Below are positions 54,026 to 64,000 of a stretch of DNA of 64,000 bases, piece after piece (position 1 is the first letter of the stretch; each line of letters begins with the position of its first letter). The stretch comes from Volvariella volvacea V23 (lineage: Eukaryota; Basidiomycota; Agaricomycetes; Agaricales; Pluteaceae). Under the pieces are notes generated by a model, which was not told the origin of the DNA, made no database searches, and was given only the letters and a program-made list of their open reading frames with translations. The translations under genes were made by a program, and so were the position numbers. The stretch covers positions 153,318 to 217,317 of the forward strand of contig KB722740.1 of NCBI GenBank assembly GCA_000349905.1, given 5' to 3'.

Positions 54026-56490
54026 GGTTGCTTGTGCTGAGAGGGGTTTAGAGGTGAGAGGTGTGAATTGGTGTAAAAGTACTCGCCGTAGGGTTTATTT
54101 GTGAGGACTCCATACCCTTTGCGGACCTAAGTTGCCGTCGGACCATATGGATTCCTGATATTGTCAACACCGGCATGCGTTTCTTGTGCAGAGGAAAGCC
54201 ATATTCAACCCTACACGTTTGTCCGCAATTGGCACTTCCCTCGTTCTCGTTATCTCCCTTGCATCGCCAAATGAACGTTCCTGCAGCTACTGGAAGGCCA
54301 AAGGTATAGAAATCAGCTCAAGCCTGCTGAAGAGTCACGAGGTAGGGTTTACTCACAATGGCTTCAGTGCGGAAGTAAATATAGTAGGCATGTGGAGTAG
54401 AACGAGATGGAATTGTCCCAATAAAGCCGATGGGTCCTGAACCTGCTGGGATCAACGCTATTTCCGCCCACCACCTGGACCTGATTTCGGGGCCTGATTT
54501 TCGATCTTGAACCATCCCGTTCATGAGCTTCGTTCACGTTGCTGGGCTGTCCTTGACCACACTTGTTAGCCTTGGCGTCATACTGTTCATGGTTGCGTGT
54601 GGTGGTGTACTGAATACAAGTTATGAGGCAATCGTCCACAAACTCGCGGTGCAGGGACGCCTCCCACGCCGCTGGCCGACATCAAAGTTTCTACTCCGCG
54701 TTCACTGGAGGTCATTTAAGATGGCCAAGCTTGGAACATGTGTCCTTAACGATGCCTCGGAAATATCGTGTTTTTCCAGCTCCTGTACGAACGCACTTCA
54801 GCAATAATGGTCCGAGACAGTTCTTCAAGCCTCAGACCGGAAAATGCAAGTCAGGTAATTTTCCTGGAAAATCTACACTGGAAAGACACTCATCGGAGCA
54901 CCTTCTGTAGGTATTGATACATCTTTAAGCATCTATAAGCCCACTTGCCCGTATTTTCCTCAGGGTTCATTGGACATTGGTAGGTGCAGTCACTCCAAAA
55001 GTGTCAAGCACCCTGCATCACTTAGCGAAGCCATCCAGGAAGCAATCTAATTGTTGCGTCCGCGATGCATCGCTACAATGCCTGGGCACTTTGGAAGATG
55101 AAAAATGATTATGCGTTCAATTGAGTCTTCCCTCTCGCTCACACGTCCAGGTGAAGACGGATAAAGTGCTGAGAATATTCGGTAGGTGCGGGTGAAGCGC
55201 TTCACTTGGGGTTAGCTTCGCTCATCCTCTCTGCAGGATGAACGTTCGCTGAAGAGATCACGGAGTATCAAGTCAATCTAGAGGTACCAAATCAGTACCA
55301 TCTTCAACTGTTGACCCAAACAGGTTTCGTATGCTATTTCGTACTTTCTTCCAGGATTTCCCCGCTGACATAGGAAAACACAGAATTTACCCACCCCACC
55401 GAAGAGTTTTCATACTCACGAGGGGTTAGTCACCGGGACACATCGTTCAGTGTAAAATTTCTGAATTCCAAAACCCCGAGTCATTTGGGAGCAGAAAGGG
55501 AAACACCACTCAGCCCAGTACTGAATGACTATCCCTTCGTCCAACCTGACCGAATGCGGACCCAGGCGGTATAACCACCGAGCATTTACAACCTATTCAT
55601 CCACCGTGGAGATCCGACGAGTTATTCCTCCAGTTAGGTCCGAGACACTTCCTCGATAATTCCTCTATTCCAAGTATCATGTCCTTCTAATATCATGCTA
55701 TCTGGAGTTCCGCATACTGTATTTCCCCACTAACATCCCTTTCCCCGCATTAATTATCGAACATAACACAAATTTATGTCAGGGTTCCCGGACGCCTGAG
55801 TGTGGGTCGGGACAAGTCTGTCGTGTATCTACCCTCCTAGTTCCCTAGGCATTACAACTGACAAACCTTATGCTATTGGTAGGACTTTGAGCACCCACTA
55901 TTCTTGAGCACCCGAGTACTGGATGATCAAATGCATCACAATCCGACCTGCTTCGGGACAACCTGAGCAAAAATTCTTCATTTCTACCTTAATCATTCCC
56001 AGCGACGAGTACTCGGAACCTTCAAGGTCTGAAGTGTGCTCGAGGTTGAGCTTGATCTAGACTAGCAATTGTCGTTGAGTAGGCCTAAATTAAGATGATA
56101 TCAACACCTGCCGATGTCAAATTCGCTTTCAGCCTCATGTCGTGTATTATTGTATCTTTTACCGGATGATTGCAAAAACACGGGCGTCAATAGAATCCTC
56201 AAAGTCATACCCCCTTCGAATCGAATTCAGCTCCCTAAACCCATAAGTAATGCCCCTCCAAGTCCACGCGTAGGGCCGTAAGTCACGGTCTGTATCCACA
56301 CTGACAGGATCGAATGTCAATACAACAATACTCTCCCAAAAGCCACCGAAAAAAATCATCGCTCACGTGAAGACGGCTATGGATCCACAAGGCAACATGC
56401 TCTTGGGTTCCCAAGTAAATACCCTCGTACGCGTGATTGTCCAATTTCGAGATCATTTCAAGGTTTGGGAGGCGTGTGGGTTGGAGTTTT
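54026..56490. other. Largely gene-free stretch with a possible small minus-strand gene
   Basis: About 2.5 kb. On the minus strand, 54524 down to about 54165 can be read as two exons (IALIPAGSGPIGFIGTIPSR, HAYYIYFRTEAI, then REITRTREVPIADKRVGLN) around a GTGAGT...CCAG intron; it looks protein-like, but I do not recognise it and give it little weight. From 54910 to 56490 there is nothing coding; the DNA holds several small inverted repeats. Confidence 0.3.
55192..55205. repeat. 14-bp perfect palindrome
   Basis: GTGAAGCGCTTCAC reads the same on both strands. It sits in gene-free DNA and may be a protein-binding site or an element remnant; chance is possible in 64 kb. Confidence 0.5.
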
Positions 56491-56559
56491 GGGTGATGTC
56501 AAGTGGGTGACATCACCCCGGCTCCCAGGGACTGGCGAGGCGGGAGCCTGGAGGCTCCC
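56491..56559. repeat. Two adjacent hairpins (possible solo LTR or MITE end)
   Basis: GGGTGATGTCA (56491-56501), a 6-base loop, and TGACATCACCC (56508-56518) form a perfect 11-bp inverted repeat. Just behind, GGGAGCC (56542-56548) and GGCTCCC (56553-56559) form a second one with a 4-base loop. TGATGTCA/TGACATCA words are also common at the ends of fungal LTRs, so this may be a decayed LTR; no partner copy or target duplication was seen in the window. Confidence 0.5.
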
Positions 56560-57891
56560 CCACAAGAGCCCTCAGACAGGGAAGCTGCTGCAAGGCTAGA
56601 AGTCTCCAGTTCAGCGTGCTCGAATCAGAGCCGAAAAAAAAAATAGGGTGGCGATTTTAATTTCGAATTCCAAGACGCCACACCAGTGCCACACCCCGTC
56701 ATTAGCACGCAGCGGGTGCGCATGCACTCTGATTCTAATGAACACTCCATTATCTCCATTTTTGTTTGGTTGCGGTATCTTATCGTCCTTTTTCAGCCCA
56801 AGGGTCAATCAAGGGACTGAACCCCAGAAACGAATGACCACGTCCGTAACAAGTGCCATTATAGACATCCGCACTAGTGAACGAATGAATTTTTCATGAA
56901 ACAAGCAATCAAAACCTGATTGAAGGAGTGTGACAGATACGAAACTCCCTTGGATCCACGTTCATCAGGTCTTCTCTTAAAAGAGTACAATGGCGATGAC
57001 CATGGGGATCACGAGGATTTTTAGCTATTGAAAGCTTGACTGGAGAGGGAAGGAGCAATTAATGCGCCCCTTGAGAGTGGAGCCCATCAGCATGATGACA
57101 CTCAAAAGTTTCCCATCGTCCACTACTAAGTAGTAACCGCGTTCGAAACCAACCAGGATGGTCAGGATAGGGAACTGGAGTCGGTGTACCTTTGCATACA
57201 ACCGATCGACAACGCGCACATGGAAGAAAATTTGAAGTGTCCCTCATGCAAATAGTCGTCGGGAATCGGGGTTCAAGAAATCACCGCAAGCCATTGGGAC
57301 TAGAGAGGTAAAACTCCTAAAGAGTATCATTGATATTTAGACAGTGGAGGCTGATCCAAATAATCAAAGTTATCTAAAGGAGGGAGCAGTAAGTAGTACG
57401 TGACAAGAATACACAATATGGGGAACCCGATGCAGTAAAAAAGGAGAATAACGAACGGCCAACTCCATGGGTCGACATATAGGAAGAGAAGTGGTATAGG
57501 TGTTCATATAGCAGGTATATTACTTTTCTTTGATGAAGAAAAGGGATTCAAAGGCGTCGAAGTAAAGTAGTAGAAGTCAAAAAGAATAGATATCTGGGTA
57601 GCGCAGAGTTGATGTCTTATGGTGGTAGTACAGGGGGGGCTGTTGATAGCAATTGAGATAGCATTGAAAAAGAAGAGAAAAAGGCCCAAGTGCAAATAAC
57701 CCTGGTAGGCGGTAGGCGGCAGTCCAGGAGGGGGTGAAGAATGGTTGGGGTAACGAGGAGTGTGGATATCCAGGGTGGTAGTTTTGAGAAAAAAAAATAG
57801 GATCCGAAGAAGGCCTGAGTATATCATGTACACAAGAGAAAGGGGGAAAAAAAGAATAGAACAAAGGGAAAAGGCACCACTTCCAATGCAA
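56560..57891. other. Intergenic stretch, 3' side of the bZIP gene
   Basis: No gene recognised. The short frames at 56648-56899 (plus) and 57025-57247 (minus) have no motif. The last part, purine-rich on the plus strand, is probably the 3' untranslated region of the bZIP gene. Confidence 0.35.
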
Positions 57892-59782
57892 TTAACAGAT
57901 CTGGACCTCCCATTCACCACCCTCGCCGCCGGCCACCGGCATACTCTTGAGGGCAATGCGAACGCGGCGCTTTGAACTACTATCGCCGATGCTGAATTCG
58001 GAGGGGTACCCAAAGGTCGAATCTGACAAGCCAGCACCAGACAAGTCGCCCATCTGGCTGAAGAGTGATGACGGCACGGAGTAAGAACCACTATAATCAA
58101 CAGTCGATCCAATGCCAAGGAACGGATCCCCGCCTGCGGGTGGGACGGTGTAACCAGACACCGAGGAGGCAGAAAAGTCCGATGAGATATCAAAGCCAGC
58201 GTCCGGCCCTGCCCACATCGCCAGGGATGGTCCTGACGCGGTTTTCGCGCCATTCGCGTTGGGGGTGCTCATTTTCGATGAGGACGGGTGTATCCGAACC
58301 CGAATCTTCCCATCCTCCGAGGGAGACGCATCAAAGGAAACATCCAGCCCACCCAATGCGGCGAGTGCATCTGAATCGACGGTCGAGAATTCGAGCTTGC
58401 GAGTGGTCGCAGCGGAAGGCGCGACACTGGCGTGATGATCGCTACTGTCCAGATCCATCATTGAGTTGCCTGGACGCGACCAATCATAGTCATTAGGGAA
58501 AATATGGTTAAAATCAATCGCAGATGATGGCGTCGACAGGGTCGTCGGGAATGAGTAGCTTGATGGGGCTGTCGATGAAGTAGGCATGGACAGGAGTGTG
58601 GGCAAGGCGCAGAGCAGAACCTGCTTAGTCCGCTGATTAGCTCAGGGAAGCGGGTCAGGGTATCGGAGAAAACACATACCATAAGACCCAAACTGGCACC
58701 GGATTTGTAAGGTGCGGGGATACTGGATGCAGAACGGGATGCGGAGGAGAGTGAGAAAGATGGTTCCTGCGATTCGACCTTGATGGGTGATGCACTGGAC
58801 GGCACAGAGGCCTTGGCGGCGAGTTCGGCATTGAGCTGTTGCTCGCGCTCTTTGGCAGCGGCTAATTGAGCACGGAGCTGCTCGACTTCATTAACGAGCG
58901 GACTCTCCTGGTCCCGATCTGGGGAAGGAGAATTGCCATTCTGAGTTAGGGCTAGGAGCCTTGCATTCTCTTGCTCGAGTTCGGCCACACGACTGCCATG
59001 AAGTTGCAATGAGTATGTGGTATAGAGATGGCATGTTGTTTGAAGAAATGACGTACACTTCCATACTCTCAAACTCCTCGCGCTTGCGCTGGCGACTAAG
59101 GAAAGCAGCGGCTCTGTTTTTAACTAGGCGTGCCTCGCGTTTGCTGAGACCCGTGACATCCGGAGGAATGAAATCCTTGCTGCTGATACGCTCTCCAACA
59201 GCACGCTTTTTTGTGGTTACTGTTGAGGTCGCCGGGCTCGCCGAACGTTTCGCCAGTGTAGAGGATGATGAGTTGATGGCTATTGTTGGGCGCGAGGGTG
59301 CTGCGGGAGTGGGTGGAGCAGCCTGTTGCCTCTGAGGGGAGAGTGGTGCGGGAGTGGGTGGGGTGGGGGGATATGTGATTGGGGGGAANNNNNNNNNNNN
59401 NNNNNNNNNNNNNNNNNNNNNNNNNNNNNNNNNNNNNNNNNNNNNNNNNNNNNNNNNNNNNNNNNNNNNNNNNNNNNNNNNNNNNNNNGTCGAATACTTG
59501 GTGGGTAGGCAGACAGAGCTGTTCGCCTTCAGAAGACGAGTCTGGCGACATTCTCATCTTGAGCATCCTTGAGGTGGAATCGGGAGAGCTTGCGCTAGCG
59601 GAGCCGATTGAATGTGGGGGGGAGGGAGGGAGGTTGTAGTAGGTAAAGTTGAAGGCGTCTGCGGTTGGGGAGATTGATTGCTGCATGTCCCAAGTAGAAT
59701 CGGTGGTGGATACAGGGGATGAGAGAGGAGCGTCGGGTGCGATTATCTGGGACAAGGGGAGGGAAAGGGGAAGTGGATCCAT
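57892..59782 (-). CDS. bZIP transcription factor with a hydrophobic segment after the zipper
   Basis: Starts MDPLPLSLPLSQIIAPDAP at 59780-59782, then a Ser/Pro-rich part, a 100-N gap (59389-59488), more Pro-rich sequence, and RAVGERISSKDFIPPDVTG. The basic region LSKREARLVKNRAAAFLSRQ has the N-x7-R pattern and is followed by KREEFESME, an intron, and heptads VAELEQENARLLALTQNG, VNEVEQLRAQLAAAKEREQQ. It then continues KVESQEPSFSLSSASRSASS, and a hydrophobic run ASLGLM joined by a 59-nt intron to VLLCALPTLLSM. About 235 C-terminal residues follow, ending GGEWEVQIC. NRAAA..SR is typical of the Hac1/Cib1/XBP1 and related unfolded-protein-response bZIPs, and a membrane segment behind the zipper is typical of ATF6/CREB3-type factors. 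Which applies here is inference. Confidence 0.87.
59389..59488. other. Assembly gap (100 N) inside the bZIP gene
   Basis: Exactly 100 N next to a G-rich, proline-coding repeat (plus-strand GGGGTGGGGGG), a composition that often breaks assemblies. The missing residues lie in the proline-rich region before the basic region, outside the DNA-binding domain. Confidence 0.95.
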
Positions 59783-62700
59783 TATTTTATAGTTGGAGGG
59801 CTGAGAAGTATACTGGTTGTGGTAATAAACTGAGAAATTGATTTGCAAAGTTTTTATGGCTCGCTTATGCTTGTCCGGATTTATATCGCTGTTAAGCCCG
59901 TTAGGCACTACCATCAATACATTCACACCCCGGTTGCCAATCCCACCAGCTTACCTCCCAGCCCGGGAACGTCGTCTATCCACCATATTTCCAACTCGAT
60001 ACCCCCGCATTGCCTCACACACCCCTCCAATATTCCAGCTGCGGCTGTTGCAGCAATGTGTGTCCACCTAGGTGTGCATTTCTGCGCGCCACAGCCGTCT
60101 GTCATTATGGCCCAAATCCCCTGTCAATCACATCCTAGACCGCCGTGCATCCCTGTATCTACTTTTCCAATCTGATTTCTTTGCCTTGCCAAAATAATTA
60201 CAGTTTTCCGAGTTGTTAGTTGTTGTCGTCACCCTCCGACAAGAGTCCGAGCCCCCGACAATCTGCGCTCTACATCGCCTTTTACAGCCTTTCATTCTCC
60301 ACGGTCAATTTGAAGAAATACTTCCGTCGAAGGAGAATAGTAGATCAACAGACCGTTTTATTTCCTAATCGAGTCTTCCCCAGGTGGTACTTGCAATCGG
60401 GCAGAACTCTGCTAAGTTTTGCTCTCACCTGCAATGGGCAAATCTCGGAAGCCGCTTCCAAACGACTGAAATCTCTTTCGCACATTCCTGCCCCACACTG
60501 CTCCCCACATCACGAGGCGCCTTCTATTACTGTCGCTGGGCTGCTTAAACGGTCCCAATACGTCTGTCGGTCCGTTTGGCTTATTTTACGCTCTTGATTG
60601 CGACCCGCATGCCATCCCTTCTTGTGTGCATATGCTTGTGGCTTGTAGCCCCATTCAATCTCCTTCCATAACCAATATATTATCTTAAAACCTTCTTCCT
60701 TCTCTTCCACATGCAGTCTGATGGCTGTTCTAATCACGGCCTCATTTCTATTGCCCCATACCTCTCAACTGGAGTCTCTTCACCTCGTGTTCAGTTAAGA
60801 TTCTGTCCATTTATGATGCAGCAACTTTCCATAGAACCACGGGACATGTTTATCGACGGGTCCAAGAACCGAAGACTTATTTACATCTTGGCTCAATCAA
60901 ATCTTACTCTTCTTTCCACTTTATTTTCAGCCGCAATATTGGACATTTATCTTGCCTGCCACTCATCTATCCGATCGCTATCACGTGTGCTTCGCACTCT
61001 GTACGGGTCAGATGTGACCCGAAATCAATCTGCCATTAAACTAGCCGCTAGAGAGCTCTGACTTTCGGTGTTCCCGAATGGATGGAACCTGAGGTCATCA
61101 TGTCGAACTCACTAGGCTACGCCCTGTTCACAATTTTCAGTCTTTCTGCGGGCGTGCAGAGCAGCACATCCTCTGTCACAAGAATAATGTCTATTTTTTC
61201 CCACTTCCACTTCCTTCGAACGCACGAGCAACGCCAATGATGGCGACTATCACCGGTAGTAGGAAGCACCAAAAGATAGACATGTTGACTGATGATCACG
61301 TTCGATCGACCACTCGGCTCGAACACTCCTTCATTCCAGAATTAATTCTGGACATTTTCAAGCGCCTTTTAGACGGCCTACGGTATCTGAATCGCCCCAG
61401 CTCTGCGGGCCCTCTGACAAAAGTCCCTGAGAGGGAGACATCAGGGAAATAAGGAGACCCCACCGACGGAGATATATCATTATTTTTGTAGAGAATCCTT
61501 TCGCGCGCAACTAGGGTGGATAGTAGAGGACATCATCGCTGCCGAATGATCACCAAAGTTCGACTTACTTCCAGATTCATGATCGTCGCTTGACTAAAGA
61601 GCATTGCCTCACGAGGTACAAGCGACGGGCGCATGCACAGTCCTATGTCCGCACCCCACATTCGATCTTAGACGAGACGTAAAATTTCATATCATATCAC
61701 TGTCTTCTCGGAACCTGATTGTACTCGCTAAACACGCGAAAAGGCACCGTCGTCCGTATGGGCTCGCATAATAGAATTGCTATTCTAGAAAGGAATAATT
61801 GGGGCATTAAAGTGTCCAAAGAAGTAGATGATAACAAGCGCCACAACAGGCGGATTTTTGGTTACCACCAAGAGACTGAGACTGACGGCCGCGGTGGATC
61901 GAAAGCAAAGATGGAGTGGGTCCAGAGCTCGTGAGGGTTGGGTAGTATACCAGGTACGGATTGAGTTGGTTAAAGCACTCAGTAGGACGAGCAGTCGGAA
62001 AAGGGATGATTGAGATCATCCGCCACAGGGTCATTGAGATTAAGCGCTCGTGAATTTACCTTCCCGGAGCCTAAGATTTGGGAGGCACCTGGAGGCACGA
62101 GGGCGCGAAGGAAGAGGATGTAAATAACAGAGAATTAAGTGAGAGTGCCATATGAAAAGATGCGATCACTGCACCTTCTTGATAACCCTTACGTTCGGTG
62201 AGCCGTAATGGAACATCTTGGGGTCAAGTTCGCGGAATCGACACTAAAGCATTTTCGTGACGTCTCTGAACCTGGCCATACCTACATCATCTACGCGCAC
62301 CCGAGGACATGAGGAATCAGTTATGCGCGAGCCATCATTTACGGCAACGAAATTGCAGCAGAATCAATGACATCTAGGATGTATGAATGCCTCAGGCACT
62401 AGGTGATCAATGATCTTCATGGTCAGATGATGGAGAAGTAAGAACGATAGAAAGCTTACCTGGGATAGGGTCCCGGCCCATTGGCGAAGCAGGGTTGTGC
62501 GGGGCCGGGGATGGAAAGGCTCCTTTAGTAACGACATAATTGTTGCCTGCGGTAGTTGATGCAGGATGGCACCAGAGTTAGTCTGATTGGAATGAATCAA
62601 CGCAATTGAGATAGGAATGCGGAATGAGACCAGCCATATCCAACCTTCTCCTGCTGTTCCTGTCCGAGTGACCCTCGATGGTGCTGCCCTTCAAGTCGCA

Positions 62701-64000
62701 GTCGGTGTTAGGCAAATCATTCAATCCTAAGAGCTGTGCAATTTGTTCGATCCGGAGGCACTACCACTATGCTTCAGGGGCGCTTAACTCCGAGCCACGA
62801 CTCTGGCACCTGCAACTCGTGGATTGTTTGTGCGCAGAATTATTCCCAACATTTCCCAACCATCGTGGAAGAATGAGGTGAGGGCGGTTACGAATACCGT
62901 GCCCGGAAAAAATGACCCCCACAGAGGCCGCTGTGTCCTTTCATCCAGGAAGTAAAGTGAGACCCATTTGGTCAGTATAAGTTAGGGTTTGATTCGTAGA
63001 AATTGATGAAGGATGCAATAGAAGGATATCCTGAACGAGCGCATAAGCTCCAAGAGTCCAAATTTCACACTTCTGTTACCCCAGTCATGTGATGTGACAC
63101 CGTGCGGCGGAAGTGCGGGGAAAACGAGGACATCCCCTCTGATGGGCGGGACAACTTACCGCTCAGCAAAACGCTTTCAGTGCTCGGCATCATCCGCACT
63201 GGAAAACGGGCCTCAAGGGATGAGAAAATATCCACAAATTTTTTGGATCCTGCTCAAATACGGGCCGCTTTCTGTGCTTCGAGCACAGGAGCGGCTCCAA
63301 CGTAGCTCCAATGAAGTTTGAGCGCCGGAAGCAACCATTTTCGAGCGTAACTTTAGGCAGTCGATGACTATTGTTCTCCCCATCTGAGCTTATTCAGGCC
63401 TGGTGGAACAATCTCATCTACGCGGACTTAGAAAAGCCAAACCAAAGGCCATCGCAATGCTATCAACTTTGGAAAGCCTAGGCCTACGGTCCTGCTGCTC
63501 AAGATGGCCTAGGATGTCTGAGGTTATTGAAATTTGAAATACACACAGTACCCGTAATGCAGTTATTGATGCACTAACACATGTATGTAAGTATCTTTAT
63601 TCGGGAAAATCATCAATAAGCTGACATGATAATGTACACCCTTTGACCACCGACGTGTTCGTAGTTGGTTAGGTTACGTCTTACTTTGAGACTTCGCCGA
63701 TAGTCACTTCAAATCGACCTCCTAACTCGGGAGAAGGTCAGGAATAATCGATCTATACTGTAAAGCCAGCGGAGTAACATCGGTGCAACAGAACTTCTGT
63801 CAGTCATGCTCTTCGTTCAAGCTTGACGAGACGTGAGTGAATTCTACTCTAAAGATCTAGAGACTTTGGTTCGTCGAGATAACCTCATTGGTTCTTAGTT
63901 TGGATATGTACATTCGGGGCTTGGGCATCCAGGCCACTATCGGCGATAGGAAGATATCACGTCAAAGGCTAACAGTCTCCTAAATTAATGTTCCATACCC
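59783..64000. other. Gene-free right end
   Basis: The first part must hold the bZIP promoter and leader, which is C/T-rich on the plus strand. Beyond 60.2 kb I see no domain motif and no exon chain on either strand. A frame at 61237-61452 (plus) contains SFIPELILDIFKRLLDG, which faintly resembles an F-box head but leads nowhere. No tRNA was found. Confidence 0.35.

Noticed and set aside
61237..61452. Possible F-box head (SFIPELILDIFKRL)
   Set aside because: Too short, nothing F-box-like or leucine-rich follows, and it sits in a region without other coding signs; chance resemblance is likely.
1..64000. tRNA genes, rRNA, CRISPR arrays, retroelement polyproteins
   Set aside because: I looked for TTCGANTCC-type T-arm words, regularly spaced repeats and reverse transcriptase or integrase motifs and found nothing convincing; CRISPR arrays are not expected in a fungal nucleus.

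Overview
The window is nuclear DNA of a filamentous basidiomycete, most likely an Agaricomycete. Genes are dense and split by many 45-65 nt GT-AG introns. F-box/LRR-type genes are abundant, there is a Crinkler-type effector head, and flavocytochrome, TRK, PalB, RIT1, TIM22, NagA and eIF4G genes of fungal type are present. I saw no convincing tRNA, rRNA or CRISPR array. Three 100-N assembly gaps (11439-11538, 37301-37400, 59389-59488) each fall inside a coding exon.

Left part (1-8.2 kb): two flavocytochrome b2-type dehydrogenases (FMN domain with an N-terminal cytochrome b5 domain) lie back to back. One is on the minus strand and runs off the left edge; the other is complete on the plus strand. 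Between them are a broken DUF3669 gene, an intact isocitrate lyase/PEP-mutase-family gene, and a probable terpene synthase relic. The complete flavocytochrome has no obvious mitochondrial presequence and ends in Ala-Lys-Leu, a peroxisomal-type tail. Together with the PEP-mutase-family lyase this suggests glyoxylate/oxalate-type 2-oxo-acid metabolism rather than classical mitochondrial lactate oxidation.

Middle part (8.4-36 kb): an F-box gene, an orphan Crinkler head, LCMT1/PPM1 (carboxyl methylation of PP2A), a long eIF4G (eIF4E-binding site, MIF4G, MA3), a 3 kb stretch without genes, the TRK potassium transporter, a small unknown gene, the calpain-like protease PalB/Rim13 of the alkaline-pH pathway, RIT1 (initiator tRNA ribosyl-phosphate transferase), TIM22 (divergent from RIT1 over about 0.3 kb) and an alpha-arrestin with a PPAY motif.

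Right part (36.5-64 kb): an F-box gene, a small GPI-type cupredoxin-like wall protein, a three-exon gene for a 62-residue secreted peptide precursor ending in CRYYCV (the most novel-looking item), a run of five F-box-like genes (43.4-51.5 kb) including tandem copies, N-acetylglucosamine-6-phosphate deacetylase, a largely gene-free stretch with two strong hairpins, and a bZIP factor with a hydrophobic segment behind its zipper. The last 4 kb hold no gene that I recognise.
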